Part shown: piece after piece, positions 22,184 to 33,160 of the stretch
Position numbering within the stretch: position 1 is the first letter of the stretch
How the letters are laid out: each line of letters opens with the position of its first letter
DNA from: Bubalus kerabau
Lineage: Eukaryota; Chordata; Mammalia; Artiodactyla; Bovidae
DNA: 64,000 nucleotides
Direction: 5' to 3'
Assembly: GCF_029407905.1 (NCBI RefSeq)
Contig: NC_073627.1
Span: 157,981,697 to 158,045,696, forward strand
The notes under the pieces: generated by a model
What the model was told of the DNA's origin: nothing
Seen by the model: only the letters and a program-made list of their open reading frames with translations
Database searches by the model: none
Program-made: the position numbers and the translations under genes

Positions 22184-22744
22184 GAAATTCTGAAAAGTAG
22201 AGACAATGTCATATTATTCTTGTGGGTTCCATTCTTCTATCATAGAGCCAGTATTCAATTAAAATTTTTATTAAATTGATTTTCCTGCTTTGATAGGTGA
22301 TTGTTGATGACTCTTTATTTGTTACATAACTCTGTCAAATATTTCAGGCAAGGCTGAGCCCTTTTCAGACTCAGCCAAACAAAATGTCATTGCTTTAAGA
22401 AAATTTCTTATTACTCGGCCTTTGAAACCTCCATAATACAGATCTTGACAAAAAAGGCTTAGGTATGTTTCTCCAAGGCTCAGCAAGGCTGGTGGTCTGT
22501 GTATTTCCCCAAGGTGGAGTTGAGAATAGTTTTATTATATTTATAGTTCCATCAGATATTAATAGTTGATGTTTTCTCTCTATTTTTTTTTAAAGGGTCA
22601 ACTGAGTGTGACTTTGGTATGATTATTTCAACCAGTCAATACTCTGAGAAAAGCAACCCAGCTAAATTATGAGGAGACATAGGTAATTATTTTTAAATGC
22701 CCATAATAGCTGATAATCCTGGAAGTTTAATCTAGACTGTATCT
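22184..22744. other. Unassigned sequence
   Basis: No confident repeat or gene. Confidence 0.4.
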
Positions 22745-22905
22745 TCTTGTAGGTGCTTCATTGAAAGAGTTTACCTTATCTTTGCAGCAACACTGTGAGT
22801 TAAGTAATATATTACTTCTAGGTAGAGTGAGAGACTGAGGCTCAGAGAATTAAAGTCACTTTCCCAGTGTTAAGGGGCATGGAAATGCGGAGCTGGGACT
22901 TGGTC
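22745..22905 (-). repeat. MIR SINE remnant, antisense
   Basis: 'gcagcaacactgtgagttaagta', 'gagagactgaggctcagagaattaaagtcac', 'cggagctgggacttggtctcagg' give reversed MIR order. Confidence 0.75.
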
Positions 22906-22924
22906 TCAGGCTGTCTCTAAAACT

Positions 22925-23065
22925 GTCTTGTCCGATATAGTAGCCACTAGCCACATGCAACTATTTAAATAGATTGTTACATCCAATTAAAAATCCAGTT
23001 TCTCAGTGACACTGACCACATTGCAAATCATTGCAGAAGTTCTGTTGGACAGCTCTGCTCTAGTG
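22925..23065. repeat. Ancient interspersed repeat, family uncertain
   Basis: 'cttgtccgatatagtagccactagccacatg' and 'gttctgttggacagctctgctct' are the two ends of a common mammalian repeat with inverted-like termini. The middle is largely deleted. I cannot name it safely. Confidence 0.5.
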
Positions 23066-23137
23066 CCTGAGCCTGCTGGCAGCCTGTTGGTTATGCTGCC
23101 AATTAAGAACCTCTCCAGAGAAGGGGGAGGGCAGTGT

Positions 23138-23138
<1 letters not shown>

Positions 23139-23168
<30 letters not shown>
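23139..23168. repeat. (TG)n microsatellite
   Basis: About 15 TG units with one C interruption. Confidence 0.9.
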
Positions 23169-23169
<1 letters not shown>

Positions 23170-23764
23170 AGACCTGAGCAGCAGAGTGGGTGAGGAAGGG
23201 AAGACCTCTCATTCATCCTGGACCTGGGTTGGTGGCCTCAATAGGCAGTGAGAGCTGTTTGGAATAGATAGTGGAACAGCCATTGTGGGGGAGGACCCCC
23301 ACCAGATTGTTGGGAATTCTGGGGAGCTACTGTAAAGGCTAAGTGGCTGGGCTAGAGAGAGAGAAAGAAAAAAGGAAGTCTGCAGACCAGCAGCCAGCAA
23401 TAACCATCCACCTCTGCCTGGGCCATGTCTGTCCTCGGGGCCCACTCCCTTGAACAGGACTTTCCCCAGGCCCCTGAGGGACGCTGGAGAAGTATGAAAA
23501 CACAGCACATAACTTGAGAACCTCTGACTGACTGACCACTTTAGGTCCACTGGGGCTTAGATGGCCTGATGACTGCAGAGTCATTCCTGACAGGCTCTCA
23601 GGAGCGGGATTCTGATTGCTTTACACATGCTGACTAGCATCTCAGTTCAGAGTGACCGTCTCAGACACAACGACTGCTCCAGGCACGCACTGAGATAAAA
23701 ATGACAGCTATGGCTTGCACTCAGCGTATCCCAGGCACCATGTCTAGGTGTTGTAAGATAGTAA
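23169..23764. other. Unassigned, relatively GC-rich
   Basis: Open frames on the minus strand (23209-23584) overlap in two frames and have low-complexity composition. No exon supported. Confidence 0.4.
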
Positions 23765-23960
23765 GTATAAGCCCTAGTTATTATTTTTGTTTATTTATAT
23801 TTTATTTATATATTCTTTTAGTTTTTACAACAATTCTATAAGGTATGGATGTTTGTGTAGATTACTATTATTATCATTCTTATTTGATACACGAGGAAAC
23901 AGCCACAGAGACTTGATAACACGGCTACAGAGGGGCAGAGGGGCAGGTGAACCTCGTCAG
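23765..23960 (-). repeat. MIR SINE remnant, antisense
   Basis: 'acaacaattctataaggtatgg', 'attattatcattcttatttgatacacgaggaaac', 'cagagacttgataacacggcta' match reversed MIR. Confidence 0.72.
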
Positions 23961-24765
23961 CCTGGACCCTTGGTCCACATTCTTAATCGCCACCCTGAGT
24001 TTCTTTGCTGGCCCGGTGTGGATGTCACTCTAAGTTGCAGTTGTCCATGTGCTTTATCTATACAAACAATGGGTCTTCAGTGTGGAATGGTTTTTGTGGT
24101 ATTATTCCAGCTACAGATAGGTACCCACTGAGCTTTGAGAAACTGCTTATTTTGATTTATACATACCAACAGTGGTGATAGATATTTAGTAATTGGCAGA
24201 ATTTTCATCTCTTTTTACATCAGACAAAGAAGTTTTACTCTGTCTGGTGGTAAATACTTTTTACTTGTTGTGAATTTTGTACAATGCCTTAGTTAGTATT
24301 TGTGAATGTATATATTTCTGAGTTTGCCTTAAGGACTAGAGTTTGATTTCAGTGATTTATCCCTGTGGTTTTAGTCACCAACAGCTGAGTGTTATTCTCT
24401 CAACAGCATAATCATTAAGTTCAGGAAGCATTATCTGAGAAAAATAAAAGTAGTAATTAAAAAAATTAAGTACAGCTATTAATATTCCATTAATTGTTAT
24501 TAATGTAGGCCTTGCCAGTACTGCTAATATAAAACACAAAGGGCTAGTGTTTAGAAAATTAGTGCATACAGTGTTATGAACATAAACTGGAAAAACAAAA
24601 ACCCAGAGGCTGTGTACTGGCCTTCATTAGATTGGTTGAGAAAGCTGAAAGCTATCGGTTAGCGTACTGCATAAATAACACTTGCCAGCAATGTGTTGAA
24701 GACCAAAGAATTTGCAAAATGATTAAAAACTGAAGAATGTCTTTTGAGACTGTGGTAGTCATGGC
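23961..24765. other. Unassigned sequence
   Basis: AT-rich, no element recognised. Confidence 0.4.
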
Positions 24766-24770
24766 ATCAA

Positions 24771-25137
24771 GTTCAGGTCAGTTCAGTCTCTCAGGCGTGT
24801 CTGACTCTTTGCGACCCCATGGAAAACTCTCTTTTCCATGACTACTGGAAAAACCATAGCTCTGACTAGATGAACCTTTGTCGGCAAAGTAATGTCTCTG
24901 CTTTTTAATATGCTGCCTAGGTTTGTCATAGCTTTTCTTCCAAGGAACAAGTGTCTTTTAATTTGATGACTGCAGTCACCATCCAAAGTGATTTTGTAGC
25001 CGAAAAAAATAGTCTGTCACTGTTTCCATTGTTTCCCCATCTATTTGCCATGAAGTGATATGACCAGATGCCATGATTTTAGTTGTCTGAATGTTGAGTT
25101 TTAAGCCAGCCTTTTCACCCTCTTCTTCATTTTCACT
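24771..25137 (-). mobile_element. BovB LINE fragment with internal deletion, antisense
   Basis: Starts as the 3' end ('gttcaggtcagttcagtctc'). After about 50 bp, at about 24822-24837, it jumps some 340 bp inward to 'catgactactggaaaaaccata' and continues upstream. The joint carries a few extra bases. The coding remnants at 24783-24986 and 24976-25221 are broken. Confidence 0.88.
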
Positions 25138-25229
25138 CAACACCAAACACAAGTCTGTTGAGTAGCGGGGATTTCTTATGTCTGAGGTGATTGGAAAACT
25201 TAGACAACTCTGGAATGCCACATGGGAGG

Positions 25230-25595
25230 GGTTCAGTTCAGTTCAGTCACTCAGTCATGTCCAACTCTTTGTGACCCCAAAGAGTCGCAAAGGTGTGCTT
25301 TGGACTGCAGCATGCCAGGCTTCCCTGTCCATCACCAACTCCTGGAGCCTACTCAAACTCATGTCCATTGTGTTGGTGATGCCATCCAACCATCTCATCC
25401 TCTGTCATCCCCTTCTCCTCCTGCCCTCAATCTTTCCCAGCATGGGGTTCTTTTCCAATGAGTCAGTTCTTTGCATCAGGTGGCCAAAGTATTGGAGTTT
25501 CCACTTCAGCATCAGTCCTTCCAATGAATATTCAGGACTGATTTCCTTTAGGATGGACTGGTTTGATCTCCTTGCAGTCCAAGGGACCTCCTTGC
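25230..25595 (-). mobile_element. BovB LINE 3' end with a small templated insertion, antisense
   Basis: Standard 3' end except that about 22 bp (aagagtcgcaaaggtgtgct) is inserted after 'gtgacccca' near 25277-25300. The insert is the reverse complement of the adjacent 'ctttgtgactctt'-like BovB bases, as if copied from the opposite strand. Confidence 0.88.
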
Positions 25596-25619
25596 AGGTG
25601 GGGTGGTTTGAGTAATTTA

Positions 25620-26487
25620 ATCCACCTAACTAGGATACCAAACTAAACTATAATTTGGGGGAAGTCTATAACTTTCATTACTACAAGGACACAACACAGT
25701 TGAAGGAGGCCATGGCTGGGGAATAGATTGCAACCATGATAAACCAGCTTGTACAGCATGGGCTCAGATGCGGCTTATCCACGAGCAAGCATGGCACTTA
25801 AAAGAGCAGCAAAGTTACAGTTTTGAATGAGGCTATTTTGGGTATATATGACTTGGAGAATTCAAAGGCTTAGGGAAGCCTCTGAAAACAGCACTGGTGT
25901 TCACAAAACAAATGCAGTCTTCAGCAGTAGTGATGAATCATATGTGACAGCCACACCCGCAGGAGCCCTCAGCCTCATTCCTCAGAGGAGGGTATATGAG
26001 CTAAAGATGTATAATGACTCGTTTCAGCCTTAAGCATGTGTAACACTTAATGAGGCTGACGGGGTTTATACCTTCAGAACATTAGTCTTTAAAAGTGTCT
26101 TTTGAGCTATAAGAAACCTAAATGTCTTGGAGGTTGGTTTGTTTGGTGTTTGTTTATTAAGAATCTGGAGAGGCTTAAAACAAGAATATAAATAAATCAT
26201 TGTAGAATTTAAATAAAGAACATAGGAAGGCAAGAGTAGGATAAATATAGAAATGCTGGAAAAGACAACAGTGAGATTGTCTCTAGGCTGATGCATTTGT
26301 CTCTGTAGTCCTCATACAGTGCAGACCCACCCCCAGTAAAGCCTGTTGGACAGTGACAAACGGTGGTGGGAATTAGTAAGTCACGTGGGTTGTCATATTT
26401 GACTTGAAAGTTCAGAAATTTAAACAATGCCACCCACAGCCGGCAGTAACCAACATTGAACTGCCACACATTTATTTCTTCTTGTTT
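25620..26487. other. Unassigned sequence
   Basis: No repeat or gene recognised. Confidence 0.4.
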
Positions 26488-26688
26488 TTCAGTCACTAAG
26501 TCATGTCCAGCTCTTTGTGACCCCATGGACTGCAGCACTCCAGGCTCCTCTGTCCTTCACTATTTCCCAGAGTTTGCTCAAATTCGTGTCCATTGATTCT
26601 GTGATGCTATCTAACCATCTCATCCTCTAACACCCCTTTCTCCTTTTGCCTTGAGTCTTTCCCATCATCAAGGTCTTTTCCAAATAGA
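26488..26688 (-). mobile_element. BovB LINE 3' fragment, antisense
   Basis: 'cagtcactaagtcatgtcc' through 'catcatcaaggtcttttcc'. More diverged than most copies here. Confidence 0.85.
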
Positions 26689-27253
26689 ACCATCTAAAAA
26701 GTTATATGCTCTCATATGACTGACTTTATACATGGTAGAAAAAAAGTGGCAATGGGGGAAGGAGCCATTCTAAGAGACACCGGAGTACTCTGTTCTTAAC
26801 AAGGCTTGCCCTCAGGAGAAACCAGTCAGCTAGAGCTAACTTGTCTTGTTGGGGTATTATCAGAGAGTACTGCACTAAGGGGAAGGGAAATTCTCAGTTC
26901 CAGCCCACTCTAGCCACCCTGTGCTACCTAAGGGGGATGGGGAAACCTAAGATACGCACGCATGAAGTTGTTCTCAGTCCAGAGGTACAGGCTCACTAGA
27001 AGAACCTAAAACTGTTCTTTAAAAACAGTATAAAACTAATCAAGTGAGTTGTTCTTTTACTACCCAAACCAGAATCCAGCTTTTTTTCTTCAAAAGGTAA
27101 TTAAAAATTCCATTAGCAATAATCTGAAACTGAGGGAGTCAGTGGCTTTTAAAATGAAGCCTTTGGAATCCAAACAATACTTGAATGGTTTTGGAATGGG
27201 CAAAAAGGGCAGTTTGCTTATTTTGATGAATTTGTAACTTTGGAACCCTATGG
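26689..27253. other. Unassigned sequence
   Basis: No repeat or gene recognised. Confidence 0.4.
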
Positions 27254-27466
27254 GGGCTTCCCAGGTGGCACTAATGGTAAAGAACATGTCTGCCAATGCA
27301 GGAGACATAAGAGACATGGGTTCAATCCCTGGGTTGGGAAGATCCCCTGGAGGAGGGCATGGCAACCCACTCAAGTATTCTTACCTAGGGAATCCCATGG
27401 ACAGAGGAGCCTGGAGGGCTACAGTTCATAGGATCACAAAGAGTCAGACATGGCTGAAGCAACCCT
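27254..27466 (+). mobile_element. Bov-tA SINE
   Basis: Sense copy with head 'gggcttcccaggtggcacta' and tail 'gagtcagacatggctgaagc'. It lies about 40 bp left of the sense BovB copy. Confidence 0.9.
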
Positions 27467-27508
27467 GTTAGAAAAACGAATTTGTGAAATACACAGTTTT
27501 TAGCAAGA

Positions 27509-29293
27509 AGAGGTAAGAAAGCCTTCCTCAGCGATCAATGCAAAGAAATAGAGGAAAACAACACAATGGGAAAGACTAGAGATCTCTTCAAGAAAATTAG
27601 AGATATCAAGGGAACATTTCATGCAAAGATGGGCTCTATAAAGGACAGAAGTGGTATGGACCTAACAGAAGCAGAAGATATTAAGAAGAGGTGGCAAGAA
27701 TACACAGAAGAACTGTACAAAAAAGATCTTCACGATCCAGATAATCACAGTGGTGTGATCACTCACCTAGAGCCAGAAATTCTGGAATGTAAACTCAAGT
27801 GGACCTTAAAAAGCATCACTACAAACAAAGCTAGTGGAGGTGATGGAATCCAGTTGAGCTATTTCAAATCCTGAAAGATGATGCTGTGAAAGTGCTGTAC
27901 TCAATATGCCAGCAAATTTGGAAAACTCAGCAGTGGCCACAGGACTGGAAAAGGTCAGTTTTCATTCCAATCCCAAAGAAAGGCAATGCCAAAGAATGCT
28001 CAAACTACTGCACAATTGCACTTCTCTCACACGCTAGTAAAATAATGCTCAAACTTCTCCAAGCCAGGCTTCAGCAATACGTGAACTGTGAGCTTCCAGA
28101 TGTTCAAGCTGGTTTTAGAAAAGGCAGAGGAACCAGAGATAAATTGCCAACATCTGCTGGATCATCTAAAAAGCAAGAGAGTTCCAGAAAAACATGTATT
28201 TCTACTTTATTGACTATGCCAAAGCCTTTGACTGTATGGATCACAATAAACTGGAATATTCTGAAAGAGATGGGAATACCAGATCACCTAACCTGCCTAT
28301 TGAGAAACCTATATGCAGGTCAGGAAGCAACAGTTAGAACTGGACATGGACCAACAGATTGGTTCCAAATAGGAAAAGGAGTACGTCAAGGCTGTATATC
28401 GTCACCCTGCTTATTTAACTTCTATGCAGAGTACACCATGAGAAACGCTGGGCTGGAAGAAGCACAAGCTGGAATCAAGATTGCTGGGAGAAATATCAAT
28501 AACCTCAGATATGCAGATGACACCACCCTTATGGCAGAAAGTGAAGAGGAGCTAAAAAGCCTCTTGATTAAAGTGAAAGTGGAGAGTGAAAAAGTTGGCT
28601 TAAAGCTCAACATTCAGAAATCTAAGATCATGGCATTTAGTCCCATCACTGCATGTTAAATAGATGGGGAAACAGTGGAAACAGTGTCAGACTTTATTTT
28701 TTTGGGCTCCAAAATCACTGCAGATGGTGATTGCAGCCATGAAATTAAGAGATGCTTACTCCTTGGAAGAAAAGTTATGACTAACCTAGATAACTTATTT
28801 GAAAGCAGAGACATTACTTTGCCAACCAAGGTCTGTCTAGTCAAGGCTATGGTTTTTCCAGTGGTCATGTATGGATGTGAGAGTTGGATATGAAGAAAGC
28901 TGGGTGCTGAAGAATTGATGCTTTTGAACTGTGGTGTTGGAGAAGACTCTTGTGAGTCCCTCGGCCTGCAAGGAGATCCAACCAGTCCATTCTGAAGGAG
29001 ACCAGCCCTGGGATTTCTTTGGAAGGAATGATGCTAAAGCTGAAACTCCAGTACTTTGGCCACCTCATGCGAAGAGTTGACTCATTGGAAAAGACTCTGA
29101 TGCTGGGAGGGATTGGAGGCAGGAGGAAAAGGGGACGACAGAGGATGAAATGGCTGGATGGCATCACTGACTTGATGGATGTGAGTTTGAGTCAACTCCG
29201 GGCGATGGTGATGGACAGGGAGGTCTGGCGTACTGCGATTCATGGGGTCACAAAGAGTCCGACATGACTAAGCAACTGAACTAAACTGAACTG
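27509..29293 (+). mobile_element. BovB LINE, sense, 5'-truncated (1.8 kb)
   Basis: Holds the linker before RT, the RT domain and the C-terminal region down to the AACTGAACTAAACTGAACT tail. The reading frame is broken into at least four pieces (27566-27874, 27886-28659, 28675-28893, 29019-29267). The endonuclease domain is missing. It is the left arm of a large inverted repeat with the following BovB. Confidence 0.95.
27886..28659 (+). pseudogene. BovB reverse transcriptase fragment
   Basis: 257 codons of the RT domain. The fingers/palm part lies near residues 20-90. The palm catalytic box reads RYADDTT with YADD at 28510-28521 (about residue 209), so both catalytic Asp are kept. The motif GVRQGCISSPCLFNFYAEY (about residues 165-185) precedes it. 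The frame is shifted just upstream (27874/27886) and disturbed at about 28150-28240, and it stops at 28659 where an intact copy would continue. RT activity is not expected. Confidence 0.88.
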
Positions 29294-29724
29294 ATGGGAC
29301 CTGATGCCATGATCATAGTTTTCTGAATGTTGAGCTTTAAGCCAACTTTTTCACTCTCCTCTTTCACTTTCATCAAGAGGGTCTTTAGTTCTTCTTGACT
29401 ATCTGCCATAAGGGTGGTGTCATCTGCATATCTGAGGTAATTGATATTTCTCCCGGCAATCTTGATTCCAGCTTGTGCTTCTTCCAGCCCAGTGTTTCTC
29501 ATGATGTACTCTGCATATAAGTTAAATAAGCAGGGTGACAATATACAGCCTTGATGTACTCCTCTTCCTATTTGGAACCAGTCTGTTGTTCTATGTCCAG
29601 TTGTAACTGTTGCTTCCTGACCTGCATACAGATTTCTCAAGAGGCAGATCAGGTGGTCTGGTATTCCCATTTCTTTCAGAATTTTCCACAGTTTATTGTG
29701 ATCCATCGGAGAAGGCAATGGCAC
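29281..29724 (-). pseudogene. BovB reverse transcriptase palm fragment
   Basis: 147 codons. The first few come from the inserted Bov-A2, then RT sequence with GVHQGCILSPCLFNLYAEY and the catalytic YADDTT box. It ends at the junction of the two BovB copies. Very similar by eye to the sense copy at 28261-28645. Confidence 0.85.
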
Positions 29725-31210
29725 CCCACTCCAGTACTTTTACCTGGAAAATCCCATGGACGGAGAAGCCTGGTAGGCTGCAGTCCATGGGGTCGCTAGA
29801 GTTGGACACGACTGAGCAACTTCACTTTCACTTTTCACTTTCATGCATTGGAGAAGGAAATGGCAACCCACTCCAGTGTTCTTGCCTGGAGAATCCCAGG
29901 GATGGGGGAGCCTGGTGGGCTGCCGTCTATGGGGTCGTACAGAGTCATACACGACTGAAGCGACTTAGCGATTAGCGATTGTGATCCATACCGTCAAAGG
30001 CCTTGGCATAGTCAATAAAGTAGAAATAGATGTTTTTCTGGAACTCTCTTGCTTTTTCAGTGATCCAGTGGATGTTGGCAATTTGATCTCTGGTTCCTCT
30101 GCCTTTTCTAAAATCAGCTTGAACATCTGGAAGTTCACGGTTCACATATTGCCGAAGCCTGGCTTGGAGAATTTTGACCATTACTTTACTAGCGTGTTAG
30201 ATGAGTGCAATTGTACGGTAGTTTGAGCATTCTTTGGCATTGCCTTTCTTTGGGATTGGAATGAAAGCTGACTTTTTCCAGTCCTGTGGCCACTGCTGCG
30301 TTTTCCAAATGTGCTGGCATATTGAGTGTAGCACTTTCACAGCATCATCTTTCAGGATTTGAAATAGCTCAACTGGATTCCATCACCTCCACTAGCTTTG
30401 TTCATTGTGATGTTTCCTAAGGCCCACTTGAGTTAACATTCCAGAATGTCTGGCTCTAGGTGGGTGATCACACCACTGTGATTATCTGGATCATGAAGAT
30501 CTTTTTTGTACAGTTCTTCTGTGTATTCTTGCCACCTCTTCTTAATATCTTCTGCTTCTGTTAGGTCCATACCATTTCTGTCCTTTATTGAGCCCATCTT
30601 TGCATGAAATGTTCCCTTGATATCTCTAATTTTCTTGAAGGGATCTCTAGTATTTCCCATTCTATTGCTTTCCTCTATTTCTTTGCACTAATCACTGAGG
30701 AAGGCTTTCTTATCTCTCCTTGCTATTCTTTGGATCTCTGCATTCAAATGGGAATATCTTTCCTTTTCTCTTTTCACAGCTATTTGTAAGGCCTCCTCAG
30801 ACAGCCATTTTGCTTTTTTGCATTTCTTTTTCTTGGGGATGGTTTTGCTCGCTGTCTCCTGTACAATGTCACAAACCTCCATCCATAGTTCACCAGGCAC
30901 TTTGTCTATCAGATCTAGTCCCTGAACTTTATTTCTCACTTCCACTGTGAAACATTAGGGATTTGATTTAGGTCATACCTGAATGGTCTAGTAGTTTTCC
31001 CTAATTTCTTCAATTTCAGTCTGAATTTGGAAATAAGGAGTTCATGATCTGAGCCACATTCAGCTCCTGGTCTTGTTTTTGCTGACTGTATAGAGCTTTT
31101 CCATTTTTGGCTGCAAAGAATATAATCAATCAGATTTCATTGTTGGCCTCTGTTGATGACCATGTGTAGAGTCTTCTCTTGTGTCGTTGGAAGAGTGTGT
31201 TTGCTATGAC
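29293..31210 (-). mobile_element. BovB LINE, antisense, lacking its 3' end (1.9 kb), carrying a Bov-A2
   Basis: Read on the minus strand from 31210, it begins near the end of the endonuclease region, passes the EN-RT linker (frame 30688-30945), then RT. It stops at 29293, about 650 bp before the normal BovB 3' end, exactly where the sense copy ends. YADD is kept at 29419-29430. A Bov-A2 splits the RT frame at 29707-29977. The farthest 5' reach of any BovB in this window. Confidence 0.93.
29707..29977 (+). mobile_element. Bov-A2 SINE inside BovB
   Basis: Sense dimer, from 'cggagaaggcaatggcaccc' to 'gaagcgacttagcgattagcg'. Its tail is GATTAGC-like rather than CAG. TSD attgtgatccat at 29695-29706 and 29978-29989 is BovB sequence. 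Confidence 0.95.
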
Positions 31211-31830
31211 CATAGAGTATATCGCTAAATAGCAAGGCAGCTTTAAAAAAAAATCACACCAAGATGAAAATACTAATGATTACTGAAAGAAGTGTTATGT
31301 GTGTAGCATATCTTCACAGACAAGTTTAAGTGTTCGACTTGAATACTTGCAAGACTTTCTAAGTCCTTTGACTTGAGGAAAGGAAAAATTAAGTATCAAG
31401 TGATCTTTGTCACTGAGAAGGGATACACTGCTGTAAAATACAGAAACAAAGAACTTTCTGTCATACTTTCTAAAAACCTAAACTTTTAGGAATGTGTAGA
31501 GAACTGTAGGCATAGACAAAAGATTTGAGAGTTTGGAGAGAGAGTTTCCTTCCTTGATCTCCTGATCCAGACTAGAAAATGGTTCCTGAGACAAAGTATT
31601 GAGGGTATGAAGGAGTAGTGGAAGGGAAATGAAAGGACAGAGGTATTGAGGGTTTGCAGAGAGTGGGATTGTGCCTGCTCCCAAGGCAGGTCCTGAAGCT
31701 GGGACATTCAGTGGATTCTATCTCCTTGGCCATATGGTTCTGGAGTGATAAAGCAGAGTGAATCTTGAGACTTCTGTGAGTAATTCTGGAACAAAGGTTT
31801 ATTTTGTTCATACTCTCCTTTTAGAGAGTA
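31211..31830. other. Unassigned sequence
   Basis: No repeat or gene recognised. Overlapping minus-strand frames at 31478-31811 are not credible coding. Confidence 0.4.
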
Positions 31831-31845
31831 TGATGAACCATTTTT

Positions 31846-32247
31846 TTAAAAAAATTATTTTTAATTGTTTTAAAAATAATTTTTAATTATTTTTAATGGC
31901 TACCACTCCAATATTCTTGCCTGGAGAATTCCATGGACAGTGGAGCCTGGCAGGCTACAGTCCAAGGGGTCGCAAAGAGTTGGACATGACTGAGAGACTG
32001 ACACTTCGACTTTCACACTAATTGCTTTACAGTATTTTGTTGGTTTCTGCCATATAACAATGTAAATCAACCATAAGTATACATAAATCCTCTCCCTAGT
32101 AAACCTTCCTCTCACCCTCCCCCATCCCACCTCTCTAGGTCATCACAGAACACCAGGCTGAGCTCCCTGTATTATACAGCAACTTTCCACTAGCTCTCTG
32201 TTTTACACATGATAATGCATATATTTCAATGCTACACTCTCAATTTG
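31846..32247 (-). mobile_element. L1 3' UTR fragment, antisense, with an inner SINE piece
   Basis: AT-rich reversed tail, then 'actaattgctttacagtattttgttgg' and 'gtttctgccatataacaatg'. TSD tgatg(a/g)accattttt at 31831-31845 and 32248-32262. A Bov-tA fragment sits inside. Confidence 0.9.
31901..32017 (+). mobile_element. Bov-tA SINE tail fragment inside L1
   Basis: Only the BovB-like tail ('ccactccaatattcttgcctgg' to 'gacatgactgagagactgac'); the tRNA-like head is missing (5'-truncated). Confidence 0.85.
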
Positions 32248-32554
32248 TGATGGACCATTTTTGTCAGCATGAGGGAAGCTGCATTCAGCCCAAAGCTAAC
32301 TCACAAATCAATGAGGCAAGTTCAGCAAACTCTTGGAGTCCTGATTGACATCAAGAACTGATGTGTTAAATTGCACGTGAAGCCCACTGTAGCTTAAAGC
32401 TTTTCATCTATATTATATAACTCCTTTATTATTAATTAAGCCAATCTGAATTAGGTACTCAGTTACTTGGAATCAATAGTGTCTAACCTGGTAAGCCAAG
32501 TATTATTTTTATGGACACTTTGTCTCCAAAGTGTTAAATATAAACTCTCTGTGC

Positions 32555-32690
32555 CACCTGGGAAGTGAACATCATTAGGTGCATTTTACAGATCAGAAAG
32601 CCAAGACTCAGAATCATTGTTCAAGGGGGCACAGCAGGAGTTTGGGTCTGGACCATTCAGATCCAAAGCCTGAACTCTCTCCTCTTTTGT
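32555..32690 (-). repeat. MIR SINE remnant, antisense
   Basis: 'ttaggtgcattttacagatcagaaagccaagactcagaa' and 'ggcacagcaggagtttgggtctgg' match the reversed MIR core. Confidence 0.68.
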
Positions 32691-33152
32691 CTTATTACAC
32701 CCCAGTTATGGAGTCCCAATCCACCTGCACATGTTTCATTAAAGTTCTGTGTTCGGTGAGTCACATGCCTTATCTGACTTCTGTCTGGAACTACTTCCAA
32801 CAACCAATGTTTTTGAAGTATAGGCCACACAAAAGCTCCCCCCTCCCCCCCCTTTTTTTTCTTACTACTGAATTCCAGATGAGATTTGGGAAATACAAAC
32901 CAAAGTTATAATAATTAGAATTTATTTTGAAATAGACTCTAGTATTTAGGGAGGAGAACTGCATGCACTTCTTTTAAAGCCTGCATGAAATGGCAACAGG
33001 AAGTAGCAGAAAGTGTTAGATAAACACTTTGGGGTTAGATAGACATGGGTGAAAATTCCAGCTTTAGGGCATATGGGTTTACAGGGTGACAGATTAGGTG
33101 TGCCTAACAAATATGCCACCCAAATCCAAAAGAATATGAAAAAAAAATAGCA
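32691..33152. other. Unassigned sequence with a C/T tract
   Basis: A pyrimidine run (cccccctccccccccctttttttt) near 32838-32861. Rest unassigned. Confidence 0.45.
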
Positions 33153-33160
33153 AAATTAAC

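Noticed and set aside
27886..28659. Functional reverse transcriptase gene
   Set aside because: Catalytic YADD is kept, but the frame is shifted on both sides, the endonuclease is absent and the element is 5'-truncated.
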